64,000 nt of DNA from Rhopalosiphum padi (taxonomy: Eukaryota; Arthropoda; Insecta; Hemiptera; Aphididae): contig NC_083598.1 in NCBI RefSeq assembly GCF_020882245.1, forward strand, positions 55,403,858 to 55,467,857, given 5' to 3'. The translations under genes were made by a program, and so were the position numbers. Of this stretch, positions 25,806 to 37,689 are shown in pieces (positions within the stretch are counted from its first letter, which is position 1; each line of letters begins with the position of its first letter). The notes below the pieces were generated by a model. The model was not told where the DNA came from and did not search any database. It saw only the letters and a program-made list of their open reading frames with translations.

Positions 25806-26880
25806 GATTTTGAAAAGAAATTATATTTTCTAAGGATAAAAATAGAGTTAATATTTATTATATAATTGTATAATTAAGTATACATTTTTTTCTAATTATA
25901 ATTTTTAAAATGTATTTAACTTGTTTCTCATGATCACAATTTTATAAATAGCTTAATTTTTAATTATTTAAATTTTTTTTTGCGTATAATACGCCCATAA
26001 TCGATTCGAATTTTGCCTGGTCATCTATAATAGACTCTAAACCATACATAGCGAATTACATTTACTATAACTTGTTTATTGCATCAACAATTCTTCACTT
26101 CTGTTTACTGTTTTAAGTTACCGTAATGTTTTTAAATATAAATAGAGTTAATTTAAATTAATGTAAGAATTTATTATGAATTTAATAAAATAGTTTTAAA
26201 ATAATTGCTGTTAAAGAATTGTATACTATGTTTAATGAATTGTAATGCATACACATTACAGAAATATAACATTTAACATGTAAAACGTAAAATTTGTTTA
26301 AAAAAATGAAAATAAAGAAAATGTGTATTTATTTTGTTTTATTAATTGAAAAATGTGATTTATAAAAAATATGCATAATTAGATATTTAGTTTGTATTAT
26401 AAGGCAAAATATGAATTGGCTTTTGGGTAAATAGATGTTATTGTTGAGCATGAAAAAGAATAATATAATAGTTAAGGGTTACTTGAATGTAGGCTTTTAT
26501 GCCCGGTAGATTGGGAATAGGCAACATAACGTGCATTATTCAAAAGGACCTTTGAAAGCATAAACCAATAAAAACTAAACTATAAAGAACATAACATCAT
26601 GACAATCACAGTACTTATTAGAAAAATTTCAATTATTAAACTACATTTTAAATAAAGTTAACAATTCAAATAAAAAGTTTAAAACAATATTATAATATTG
26701 TATACAGTTATAAATGTTATAATAATAATTGTTATATGAAAATATAATGATTTGTGGCAGCTAAGTGAAAACTAATAAAACTAAAGTATAATTTGAAGGA
26801 TTAGAGTGATTTATGCCCCATTAACATTTCTATATAAAAACTTTTGAAGATTTTCTACTGTTTATTTTTCCGTCTACTAA
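25806..26880. other. AT-rich non-coding stretch
   Basis: AT-rich, possibly in part the body of the interrupted hAT-like element. No frame of notable length and no recognisable opposite terminus. Confidence 0.5.
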
Positions 26881-26892
26881 AAGTACTCTACC

Positions 26893-27006
26893 ATGAAACT
26901 CGAATCAAAGCCCAACCCGCGTTATCTATTCGATTTCGGCGGTCGCGTCCGTTTTCACGAGGGATCAAAAACTTTTGATTCAACTCAGATTAAATGTCTG
27001 TGGTAA
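26893..27006 (+). CDS. Doubtful 37-residue small frame in a GC-richer patch
   Basis: ATG at 26893, in the context CTACCATGA, opens a 37-codon frame to TAA at 27004-27006. It starts MKLESKPNPRYLFDFGGRVR, with balanced composition and CpG-containing codons unlike its AT-rich surroundings. No family is recognised. The patch lies close to the 27330-27780 island and may be an enhancer or a small exon. A frame this short can arise by chance. Confidence 0.2.
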   Translation: MKLESKPNPRYLFDFGGRVRFHEGSKTFDSTQIKCLW

Positions 27007-27329
27007 TTGAAAATGTCCACCAAAAGATATAAATACGAGTTGAATAAACGTTTTAATATGAAATTGTTTGTTAAAAAAATACAAATATGACAAAAAATAA
27101 AAATACACGTTTTGTCAGCTTGGTTCATAATATTTATTTAATATTTAATTGCATAAACTGGTGCCAGTTGATAATGGAATTAAAGAAGAAAAATAAATTC
27201 TCATCAAAAGCACATTACTTTCCGTTGCAATTATTGAATAATAATTCACTACGCTACAATGAACATTACAATAGCTAGAGTATATTATATAATAATCAAA
27301 GGTTTTTTTGATTGCCTTCCAGAAAACAA

Positions 27330-27780
27330 AAAAATGAATAATAAAAACAAGAAACGCGTAGAAGGTACGCGAATTTTGTCGTGGAGTTGGCAACAGGACG
27401 TGAGTGGGTGTGGGGTAGCAAGACAAATTGCGTGAAAAATAACGATTTTGAGAACAAAGATGTTATGGACTTAACTTTTTAACGTTTGTGTTTATATTCA
27501 AAGGACAATAGGTAGTTTTCCGCCAAAAAAGACGGGTTTTAACGTAAAATTGTTCTTTTGTTGTTTGTCTCTCCCTTCGGTTCCCTTCGCCTCGCCGTGT
27601 TTTATCCACAGAGCGTAAGGCGTTATCGCCTGTTTCACTTCGTCCAGCACACGAAGAAAAGCGCAATAGAGGCATCCCGCTGTTGTTATCATGCGATTTA
27701 ACATAAATGACCTTGCTGGAAAAACCTCGTTGTGGTTTCGCTTTTAATTCGATCGGCGCCAGATAAGAGTATTAAAAATA
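27330..27780. promoter_or_regulatory. GC-richer island, candidate conserved non-coding element
   Basis: The block stands out from AT flanks by composition and contains CGTTATCGCC, GATCGGCGCCAGATAA and a GATAA motif near its right end. Overlapping minus-strand frames in two phases (27463-27675 and 27498-27704) cannot both be coding, and neither has splice support. I read it as possible regulatory DNA; the sequence itself proves nothing beyond composition. Confidence 0.25.
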
Positions 27781-29289
27781 TTATAACAAAATATGGGGTT
27801 TTACGCAGTTTGTATGGATGATGGCTATTCAAGATTTTTCATATTTTCCATGATATTTTCTCCGTCACTTTATACGTGCACTCAAATCGTATTCTCACAC
27901 TTAATTCGTTCTTAAATATATTATTATAAAAAACCATTCGCGAAATTCACTCTACTGTGGTGTATACATAGTACGTTCTGAGTGTATTCCCTCATTGTGC
28001 AATGTGCATAACTGGCCACTGGCAGACGGCAGTTGTAACTATGTTAAATTTTTATTAAATGATAAATCGTCGTTGAATATAAACATCGTCTGTGACTCAC
28101 TGTGTGAAATCGGTCGCTATTTGACTATTTCTAAGGAAACTAATGCATAGTTTATTACTACTACAATAGAACCATAATATTTCGAACTAATTTATACAAA
28201 AAATATCGCATTTTTATATTTTATTCATTATTAAAATTATGATATCAACATAGGTACTTTATATTTTTTTTGATAAATATGAGTTACAGCGATCCGTTTT
28301 CCCAGTACAATCTCTCTAAATCACATAAACCTAATGTCTCTGTTTTATCGCTTTAATAAAAGTCTAGTGATTAATTATCATTGGTTGTAGGTATTTATTT
28401 TATTCGTCGTATAGACTTAATAATAGGTTTAATTAATGGTATAAATAGCTTAGTTGTTTAAATATTTTTTTAAATACCATCGTGTATACAAAATAGTATA
28501 TTATGTGAAATGGGAAAAAATTTAAAATCTCCGTAGTCGCTGTACTTCGAATACAACAAAATAATTTAAAAACAAAAAATGGTCCGTAATTGTTTTTATT
28601 ATTTTAATAACTTATAATAGCAATATAAATATTCCTAAAGTAAAATATATATTTTATCACTCCGCTCAGAATCTAAACAATCACCATGTACAGTCACACA
28701 AGTTGTTAATAGTGACTGAGGAGCAAAGGTTCTAAAATTGAACAAAACATAGGACGCTTTGATTAAAATTGCATAATTGGTCGAAAAACGAGTGGCCCTT
28801 AGTAGTTGTAGCCTGAAAACTATATCATATTAAACGTGGAATGTTCGTTTTGACCAAAAATGAAAACTTTATTTTTTAACAGTATTACGTCGTCACACAA
28901 AGTTTTTCAGACAGACCTGTGAAACAAACATCATAACTAGTAAAACTTCAACCACTACTGATCGTAATAGTTTCAAGAGTGTATAATACATAGAGATATT
29001 GACAAAAAAATATTTGATTTTTATGGTAGGGCGTCGATTTAAATACACTTAAAGTTTGTAGAGTAAATCCATCGTTTCGTTTCAATATTTTAAAATCGAA
29101 CAAATTGATTTCTAAATAATTACGTTGTCGTCTATCCGTCTGCAGTTTCTTTTTTGGTCCTATAGTACCATACCTACACCGCATATCCGTCTACAATACG
29201 CGTATATAATATCATATATTTATATTGTATTACGGGTTTATGAAGCGTACCTATAATATAACGTCACGTTGGAAATAAAATAAAAATAA
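27781..29289. other. Mixed AT-rich stretch with repeat fragments
   Basis: Contains a diverged copy of the aphid-type repeat at about 28050-28105 (AAATGATAAATCGTCGTTG, then ATCGTCTGTGA). A minus-strand fragment lies at about 28650-28680, where the reverse complement reads GATTCTGAGCGGAGTGA. The 78-codon minus frame at 28948-29184 starts with ATG and has a protein-like composition, but no domain or splice support. Confidence 0.4.
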
Positions 29290-30340
29290 ATAACGTCGGC
29301 CGCCGATACACGAGGATAATGGATACTCTGTGTTATGTATATCGCGCGCGCACCAGACATGTATATCAGGCCGGATGCGCAATTAATCCTGCGATATCCG
29401 ATAATCTTCTTCTCCGGTTTTTCCGCTTCTCCGCCACCTCGTTCTTACCTCGCGAACCACCGATGAGACTTACGACGCACACACGGAGCGTTCGCGCCGT
29501 ACACACACTTTAATATAATATGTTTGTGCGGTGTATAGGAGAGGGCACATACATATTATAAGATGCGACATAAATCACACGCGCGAGTAGTTGACCCTTG
29601 CCAACCCGCAGAGCTAGACGGCAACGGCAATATAATATATTATTATATATAAACAATAAATTGGACACGAGTAAAGAAGAAAAAAAGAAAGAAGCGAATA
29701 CTTATTTTATTTTTGATATTAACTAAATGTATTACTCTCCGTTCCTCGGCGTTTTCCATCACTGTCTGGTTTCGCGAAAAGAAAAAAATATATAATACAC
29801 ATAAATGTGTTTGCAAAAAGGCGATTAACGAAGATGAGAAAACGTTTGGAAGTTTTTGTTAATTTCAGCGCATGACAAGGCGTCTTCCCCTTCGCAATTG
29901 CCGTTAATGTGTTTTTTACGTCTTTCGCCTTAAACTCGCAGAAAAAAAAATACTGAAAGGAAAAAGAATAATAAGTCCTTGTGTCTTTTCCCCTTCTATT
30001 TAATCCATTCGTAATCCTTGAAAATACACAATAGTGGGTTCCGTGAAAGTTGTTGACGACAACCCTTCTTCTTCGGGACTAACCCGCTGGCCGTCCAGGT
30101 GGACGCGACAGCAGAGCATTTACTCCTCACCCCTTTGCTCGTACTAGGGTTGGTGAACAATGCCCACTCCCTTCGGCCCATGTAGGGCACGCGCGAATTC
30201 GTGTACAGTTGTTATTTTGATTTTAGACGAGTCCCGATTTTCAGCTCATGTGCTATTAATTATTATGGGTAGTATATTATTATACGTATGTCACGTGAAC
30301 AAAATAGGTCAACTTTTGCAGCTAGACGGCCGTAATAGTT
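29290..30340. promoter_or_regulatory. GC-richer island, promoter- or enhancer-like
   Basis: CpG-rich from 29290 to 29500 (GTCGGCCGCCGATACACG, GCGCGCGCACC), followed by a patch at 29700-30260 with words such as GTCCAGGTGGAC (an inverted repeat around an E-box-like CAGGTG). No core-promoter combination is convincing on either strand. It neighbours the larger island beginning at about 31030. Confidence 0.3.
29996..30181 (-). CDS. Doubtful 61-residue frame, coding-like composition
   Basis: On the minus strand an ATG at 30181 opens a frame to TAG at 29996-29998. It starts MGRREWALFTNPSTSKG, has a basic KKKGCRQQ segment, and contains three Trp in total. The stretch is about half GC, unlike its flanks. 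A donor-like GGGGTGAGGAG lies inside, so the exon could also be shorter. No domain is recognised and the plus strand also stays open nearby (30160-30360). Kept because of composition only. Confidence 0.2.
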   Translation of the reverse strand: MGRREWALFTNPSTSKGVRSKCSAVASTWTASGLVPKKKGCRQQLSRNPLLCIFKDYEWIK

Positions 30341-30889
30341 TTGAACTCTCTGCGCTATAAACCAAAGGACTGAAAGGTAATTTCGGTGAAATCTAATAAT
30401 TGAATTATTTAATACACTATAAAACGATTGGATTATTTTATAAACAATAAACGCGGGTAACCTGTCCACGGCAAAATTATTTATAAACTCGACTTTTAAA
30501 ATGATATATAATTGCGTTGTTATTTTTGAAAACAATTTATTTTAGTAGCTATTATAAATATTCTAATTTTTTACTGGAAAATAGAAGCCTGGAATGTCAT
30601 CATTTGTTTTATATGTTGAATTATTTTTGTATTCTATTAAGCGATATTGTACTATAGTTACATACGATTTTATTCCGGGAGACGACTCGAGTCGATAGTC
30701 CTAAATTGTTGGCATTTTAATCGCAATTTGTAGTGGGTCGAGATGAGAGAATGGCTTAGGTATGGCGTATTATGTCACATTTTATATTAATAAATTAATA
30801 TTATACGAAGTATAATATCGTAGTACCAATAAAACATTATTGAGAATAATATACGTTATTATTATTAAAATACGGACCAGCCGCTATTT

Positions 30890-31032
30890 TCGTGTAGAAA
30901 ATGACGAGTAGACAAAAGAAAGCTTATGTTTACTAGTTACAACCCTTAAAAGATGATGCTAAAAGATAGGTACTGTAGGTATGCTAAAAAAAAAAATGGT
31001 TAAGAGTGTAATAGCAAAATGTACAAAAAATA
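30890..31032 (+). repeat. Two-copy dispersed repeat, copy B
   Basis: Aligns with 5663-5791 over AATGACGAGTAGACAAAAG, TTATGTTTACTAGTTA, ACCCTTAAAA, ATGCTAAAAAAA and GTACAAAAAATA, with a short extra segment in the middle of copy B. It ends at the border of the GC-rich island that follows. Confidence 0.55.
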
Positions 31033-32080
31033 TGGACCGATACGGAGCGACGGGCGGCGAATTCGATCACAGTGTACATACACGATCAGGACACTCGCGT
31101 AGGACTATAACTGAAAAAACGAGTGGCTTCAGCACGCCATTTCGTCGTCGAAATCGCATCTCCGCACTTCACACGGATGGGATAATATTATAATGTCGTG
31201 GCGCCGTAATTATTAGGAAATGCGATACAACACTTCGGGGCGAATTATTCGTGGAGACGATCGCGATGGCGGTTTCTAACGACGGCCGAGATGTTCGACA
31301 CCTATACGATGATGATAATAATAATAGTAATATGGCAGTGGGTATCGCCTCCATCGATCATTCGCATAATCGTTCGTATTGCGTTTGCCGGTCGGCGGTG
31401 GCGGCGGAAGAGTAGAACGACCACCGCCCGTTGCAGCCGCGTACATTGTCGGCGCGCCCGCGAACCTGTCGGTCGGGTCTTGAGGGTCTGGCCAAATGGG
31501 TTAACCGTGTCTGACGGTTCCGGAGCACATCGTACGTGATTACACATTACAATATTATTAATATTATTATAATATCGTGTGCCGCGTATATTGTTATAAT
31601 ACGCACACACACACGTTCGCGCACGCAAACTCGATCGTTGCCGACCTCGGCGGAGGCGCTGGGCGCGGGCGTTCTTATATTTCGCCCCGTTGCAGCAGCA
31701 TACCTATACCTACACCGCGACTGTGCCGCGTGGATAGGTATACCATGTAATATATTGTGCAACCGCAGATTTGCCTGTATGCGCGTACATTTAATTGCGC
31801 ACAGTAAATTATATAGTGTATAGGTATAATATATAATAATAATAATAATAATAATATGTAGGTATATCGTAGTGTTATAGGTATATGATATTGTATATGC
31901 TATACGTATGATATTGTGTGCGACGTGCCCGAGGAGACACGGACGATCTATATAATATTATAATATACGTATTGTATTATTATAATATGTGTACTACCGC
32001 GCCGCCGACAATCTCGCCGCTTGTCTTCGCGGCGCAGTCGGCAGAGTAGAGCGTTATATATTGATTAGGTACATACATAT
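31033..32080. promoter_or_regulatory. CpG-rich island
   Basis: Rich in CG words (for example CGGTCGGCGGTGGCGGCGG at about 31390) and punctuated by TAATAT and (TAA)n tracts (31834-31855). Frames of 82 to 108 codons overlap on both strands at 31291-31628 and reflect stop-poor GC sequence. Promoter or enhancer activity is inferred from composition. Confidence 0.35.
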
Positions 32081-32940
32081 ATCCGAACGGAACGTAGTTG
32101 TCTAAGTACGATAATACGTCATTTTATTCGAATAATGTTCGGTTTGTTTTATTAGATTAAACGCGAGTTACGCTGCTTACTATCACGTATGCACGTCTCA
32201 TATTAGAACAGAATTTCGAATAATCGTGTTTGAAAATCAATCCGAAGAACTATCGAGTTAAAGATTGACAAACGCACCGATAATATTATTATATCGTTAT
32301 AATATTTTAATGATCTATGGCGAATATAATAACAATACCAATACACCCTATAACTATAATATTATGTCTTTAATGATTTTAGCGTTAAAACATGATATTA
32401 TAATTAATATATATATATATATATATTATAATTTATAAGTGATGTAAATACGATATTACTTCATGCGTGCCGACCGTGCCGTGTAAGAAACTGTGTGCAC
32501 TTCTTACCAGTGATTATATACTTACATTACGACACTTATAAATATATTATTTTACTGATAAACGGTCATTTTTTAGTCTTATCACAATTCAATCGGCGTA
32601 ATGGAAAACCGCTAAAAACAAATTTAATTAACGACGCTTCCATCTCATATTATAATCAAATGTATGATGTGGAATGCATTAATGCTTCATATCAGAAACT
32701 ATTACCAATTTTGCTTACAACGTCGATATTCGAAGAGCAATACATATTTAAATTGTAATTAGAACAATTAAATAATGTTTCATCTTAATGTTCTTCCGTA
32801 TTGTTGGATAATATTTTTGTTAGATATGGTACTAAAATCACCCCGTAAGTCAATATTGTTCATGCTGTAGTACGCGCGAGCAGCTACAAATGGCATTTTT
32901 CCAATGCTCGGTGATATTAAGATATTAAATGTATGTGATT
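32081..32940. other. Moderately AT-rich stretch with a doubtful frame
   Basis: A plus-strand frame at 32495-32758 (about 87 codons from a GTG) reads in a protein-like way in its second half, ending IFEEQYIFKL, but its only ATG is internal. A donor-like GTGTAAGAAA lies just upstream at about 32480. Not enough to call a gene. Confidence 0.3.
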
Positions 32941-33177
32941 TTATTGGAACCTGTGTAGCTGTAAATCACTATGAAATACTTCATTACTCGTTATGTACTC
33001 ATTTGGTTTTATGACATTATATTTATAATCATACGTCAATAGATTATGAGTTTCTACAATAGGTATGAAGCTCTTTAGCTCTTTTATTTTTATAGTTTTA
33101 CACAATAACATTTTTTCCCAACATTTATTATTATATCCACGATTTTTTACTATCAACATTTCTTCGTAATATCTCAT
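32941..33177 (-). CDS. Doubtful 78-residue frame with stop codon inside AATAAA
   Basis: ATG at 33177 on the minus strand has A at -3 and opens a 78-codon frame of balanced composition, starting MRYYEEMLIVKNRGYNNK. Its TAA stop is part of the word AATAAA, so a polyadenylation signal would sit on the stop codon. Upstream, TTTATTTTCAG on the minus strand (ending at 33206) is a good acceptor, with 28 bases between it and the ATG. No domain is recognised. It could be a terminal exon, a transposon remnant or chance. Confidence 0.22.
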   Translation of the reverse strand: MRYYEEMLIVKNRGYNNKCWEKMLLCKTIKIKELKSFIPIVETHNLLTYDYKYNVIKPNEYITSNEVFHSDLQLHRFQ

Positions 33178-33205
33178 ATTATTCTTCTTCTGATTTCTTC
33201 GTCAT

Positions 33206-36080
33206 CTGAAAATAAATAATATTATTTATTATATATTTATTATTTATTATAGTAACGATATCATATTGCGTAAGAACAAAAAAGCTTTTTAAACATTATT
33301 CGACCCTCGATGTAACATTTAAAAAATTTAAAACGTACAATATATTATGGTTTCTGATAATTAAGTACTAAAAATAATTAATATAGCCAAATTAAAACCA
33401 ACAAAAATATATACTTTATACATTGAATAGTGAATAGGTTATTTCAATGAATTTGTCAAATTTAAATGATATTCATTTTCCTATTAACAATACGGTAGAT
33501 TGAACAGTAGATTTCCAAAAACTAATCGAATTTATTATTATTATTATTATTAAATAATTTAATATTACTAGTAATGTTAGTTATTGTGAATAAGTTATTA
33601 GTCAATAGCTGATGAACCGTGAAATGGTCAACGGTATGAATAGGTTAACAGGTAGGTAAGTACTAAGTAAAAATAACTTAAAATTAATCTAAATATTGCT
33701 TGCATGCATATTGTATATAATAATATACATAATGGTAAACAATTTAGGGTCGTTGAAAATAATATTTTATAAATTACAACAAAATGTCTAAAATCATTAT
33801 TTATTTTTTAAATATACAATTTCTTCAGAATTAAAACTTGAAATTTCAATAAAAAAAGTAATACTTATATAATTACAAGAACTATATATTTTTGCAAAAT
33901 CAACTTATAAGGAACATATATTACATTTTTAATGACAAAATAATATGAAAATTCTCATGATTTTTAAGAAATGTATCAACATTTAAACATCAAACGCCTG
34001 TAAAAATAATGATATAAATGGTATTTTCGATACTTTAAAATCGTTAAAATCACAACTTATGAGAAACCTTGTACTTAGTTCTAAACGTTATGACCAACCT
34101 TGACTATTTATATAAACAAAAAGCTATAGAAAATATCAAATAACTAAAATTAACTTAGAAAAAGTCTAAATATTTGAAAAATGTAATTGTATTCGTATAT
34201 AAGAAAAGATTTGTGATTTAAGTAAAGGTATAATGTCATAAGTTTCTCAATTCATTTTTTTGTTTCATAATAATAAAAAATTAAACTTATTTGTAATTAT
34301 ACACTAGATTTTAGTGTCATAATAATTTATAACTTAGAGTATTTATAAAAAAAAATAATGTATTTTATGTTTTTTTTTTATTATTCTAGTAAAAAAAAGT
34401 TATGAGAAACGTTTTTAATGAAATAAATCTTCAAGTTTTTTATGCGAGTGTAAAACATTTAATTAAAAAAGCTTAACTACTTTAGAAAATTATACCGCAA
34501 ATGTTAGTTTAAATATTTTATGATAAATTCAAGTATCTACAGTTATTCTTTTTTGAACAATAAAAAAAAATACATTTTGTAAAAATTGTTGTTACATAAT
34601 AAGTATTCTCGTTTTTCAATCACTTTAGTTTTGCTTTTTCTGATTATTAAGATCAATTAAAAGCACTAAAATTAGATTAAATTTGCAATAAAAGAAACCC
34701 ATCTCGAAGTTAAAGATCAATTAATTAAAAAAAAAAAGTAGTCTTTCAGGAGAAACAAAAAAAAATTATAAAATAAAAACACATCATTATTCTACCATAA
34801 ATATTTTATGAACTTTTGTTGATATCCCACAAACATATTCGATTATAAATTATATGCATATTAAAGTATTCAAAATGTGAATACCTACTAACATGAATAT
34901 ATTAGCTCATGTAACCGAATCTTTATTATGTTTTATAATAAAGAATAAGAATTTATGTAAGTACTATTTTTCTATAACGTAGGTGTTTACCTATAAAGTT
35001 TGATATAATAGTAATATTATTGGATATTATTATTTGTTGTATTCTATATAATTCGTTGTATATGTGCTCTTTATTCAAAATGTATCAGAGTTATACCATT
35101 GGCGGTCAACCACAGACTGTCATTTACCCCGCGTCATTGAGACCCGTGAAATCATGCTATGTTATTAATTATTATGTTATAATAATTTACTTTGACCTCA
35201 AAGCTCAAAGTAAAGAAATTAATCAAAAATTGAATGTATAATATATATTATAATCATAACTTTATCTAATAGCCCAGTAATTGATATTCTATTAGATCTA
35301 TGGAAAAATTTTAAAAACTTGGGCAGGCAACCGAAAATATTGTTTTTCACCACAGTTAGAAACGGTAATAAAATTTGACCGTCAAATGCTGTATACGATA
35401 TGATAATAATATTATGATTGTTATTTACAAGAAAATTTTTTTTACATCATCTATATTATATTATTCATCGATTAGTAATAATTTGTAATATTCGTTTTCT
35501 TTCGATTTCTATTCACGGTAAGAAAATTAACAAATATATGAAAAAAAAAATTATAAATTATAATCGCAACAATATATTATTGTTATGTAAATATATTAAA
35601 TAGTTATAAATTTGTAATTTTATTAATTGCTCTTATATATTATTTAAAAAAATAAATAAAAAAGATAGGTACTTTAAAATAATTAATTACTCATCAATTA
35701 CCACGTATCATTAATGGAAAATTCAATAACAAATACACTATAAATATCCATAGTATAAAAAGTATTTAGTTTTTAATTTTTAAATTAAGTTAGGTGATAT
35801 CAATTGTCTGAAAAAAATACGTTTCATATTGTTCGCTATCGTATTTATTCATTTACGTAATGTATAAAATACCTATTTCTGAAAAATACGATGACACATT
35901 GATATTAATTTATTCTTACAACTACAACATGTTAGAAATTTATAATATTATATTATGTATATTGTATATTATTATATCGCTTGTATAAGTTCAAATGTGT
36001 AACAAATCGATGAATGTTAGCGTTATTATTTTTAATAGACATTTAGGTATCTATAATTTTAAGATAATATTATTTTTTCA
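33206..36080. other. AT-rich non-coding desert
   Basis: No supported gene or RNA. There is a (TTA)n tract at 33532-33552. The frame at 35020-35241 (+) has a less AT-rich central part (around 35090-35160) that does not look like a known domain. Confidence 0.55.
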
Positions 36081-36093
36081 ACCAAAATCAATG

Positions 36094-36265
36094 TGTTTTA
36101 TTGCATAAAAATCGAAATTTAGATGAGTAGTGTAAGAGTTAAAAGTATTTAAAAATTAGGTAATCGGAGTAGTGATGTAGGATACCCTATAAAATATTAT
36201 TGGTCACAATTTTAACTTTTAAACTACTCATTCGAATTTCGTTTTTATGCAATAAAATACTCCAA
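36094..36265. repeat. Head-to-head inverted repeat, arms about 55 bp
   Basis: The left arm TTTTATTGCATAAAAATCGA continues through TGAGTAGTGTAAGAGTTAAAA. The right arm read in reverse complement gives TTTTATTGCATAAAAACGA and then TGAGTAGTTTAAAAGTTAAAA. The arms are separated by about 55 bp. The right-arm orientation matches a segment at 50462-50520, so this is probably two copies of one repeat in opposite orientation, or one element with long inverted ends. A transcript could fold into a long hairpin. Confidence 0.6.
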
Positions 36266-36659
36266 AAAATGTTTATAGATTTCATAATAATGAGTGTTGT
36301 TCAATAAAAGAATACGAAAATTATTATTTTGGCCCTTAATTCTTATACAATTTTTTAAATATACAGATAGTCAACTGCTTTGAAATGTTTTATTAGAGGT
36401 ATTTGATTTTTAAAAACTAATTTGTTTTCGCGTAATATTATTTTATACAATATTATGTCGTTTATTTTTACGAAGGTTAAAAACTCATAACTTTTGTATA
36501 AATGAGTTGGTTAAAACAAAAGGGGTTCCGCTCGAAAAAATAACAGTAGATATTTTATACCACCTTGTTAAACACGACCAAAGACCGAAAAAAGTTGTTT
36601 TTTATACCATACAATACAAAGTTTTTTAAGGTTATGATGTAGTCGGTAAATTATTTCTG

Positions 36660-36660
<1 letters not shown>
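36266..36660. other. AT-rich non-coding stretch
   Basis: Continues the right-arm repeat for some tens of bases, then plain AT-rich DNA. Nothing else was seen. Confidence 0.5.
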
Positions 36661-36664
<4 letters not shown>

Positions 36665-36692
<28 letters not shown>

Positions 36693-36693
36693 A
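36665..36693. repeat. (TAA)n microsatellite
   Basis: About ten tandem TAA units, read directly, directly left of a GC-richer patch. Confidence 0.85.
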
Positions 36694-36699
36694 ATAACA

Positions 36700-36990
36700 G
36701 CAACGACGAGACCAGAAAATTTATAGTGTTGGAAGTAGAGTAGGTGTGGCGAGGATCGGAGAAAAAAGGGAAGAAAAACTGAGAAGAAAAACGACCGGAA
36801 AAGTTTCACAGTCGAAAGTTTTTATTTAAAACGCCAACGAAATAATAAGAGAAAATAAAAATAAAAAAGTTTAACCGAAATTTATTGCAGCTTTTAGAAG
36901 GCTGCGTTTTTCTTGTCTCTGGAAATTTTTATTGTTTTATATTTTTTGTTTTCCCTTTGGTCTTTTATCTTAACAAACTTTACCGGTTTG
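36700..36990. promoter_or_regulatory. Purine-rich GC-richer patch, candidate regulatory element
   Basis: A patch with strong purine bias on the plus strand (GGAGAAAAAAGGGAAGAAAA and similar), followed by a small hairpin GCAGC/GCTGC at 36887-36905. No open frame spans it. It resembles other isolated islands in the window; function unknown. Confidence 0.22.
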
Positions 36991-37689
36991 TTCGAAGCGT
37001 AAAACAAATGTTACATTAAAAATAGTCATAAAATCAACCAAAACCGTGGTTTATTTAAGAATCACACATTCCTTAAAGCCTTTACTTTGATCGAGTATAC
37101 TGCAGGTATATATTATAAGTATAACATATTTATTTTTTTTTTTATACATCTCCTTTTTCCACGTACTTACAACGGTCAAATTCTTTATTTTAATATGATA
37201 ATACTGTGTAAATGAATGAATAATATGTAGTATGAAAATATTCATTAAATATGTGATCATATGATGTTTCATTTACTAAATGTATTGATTTAAAATAATA
37301 AGCGATTTTATGCTTTTATTTTTTTTTTATCTCAAATACTTCTAAATAAAAAAATTAAAATTAAATGTTTCACATATATTTGAATTTTATCTAAACAATT
37401 AAAAAGCAAAAATCGTTTACACGGGTAGGTAATACTTAAAATTATCAATTCGATACAAGACCATTTTACATATTACGTATTATATAAGTATTGAGTATAT
37501 AAATAATGTTTATAGCCTAATTTTTTAGTCTTTACCAGTTATTTTATTCATACGTATTACGTACTACACTAAAACCGCAAATGTTCGGTACAGAAGTAGG
37601 TGGTCGCCGTTGGGTGATTAATTCAGACATTTTTTATAATGATATATAGGTACAGTGACATATTTATACACATTTTATATACATATAAA
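36991..37689. other. AT-rich non-coding stretch
   Basis: Nothing supported. A 73-codon minus frame at 37051-37272 is Ile/Tyr/Lys-rich and probably chance. Confidence 0.55.
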
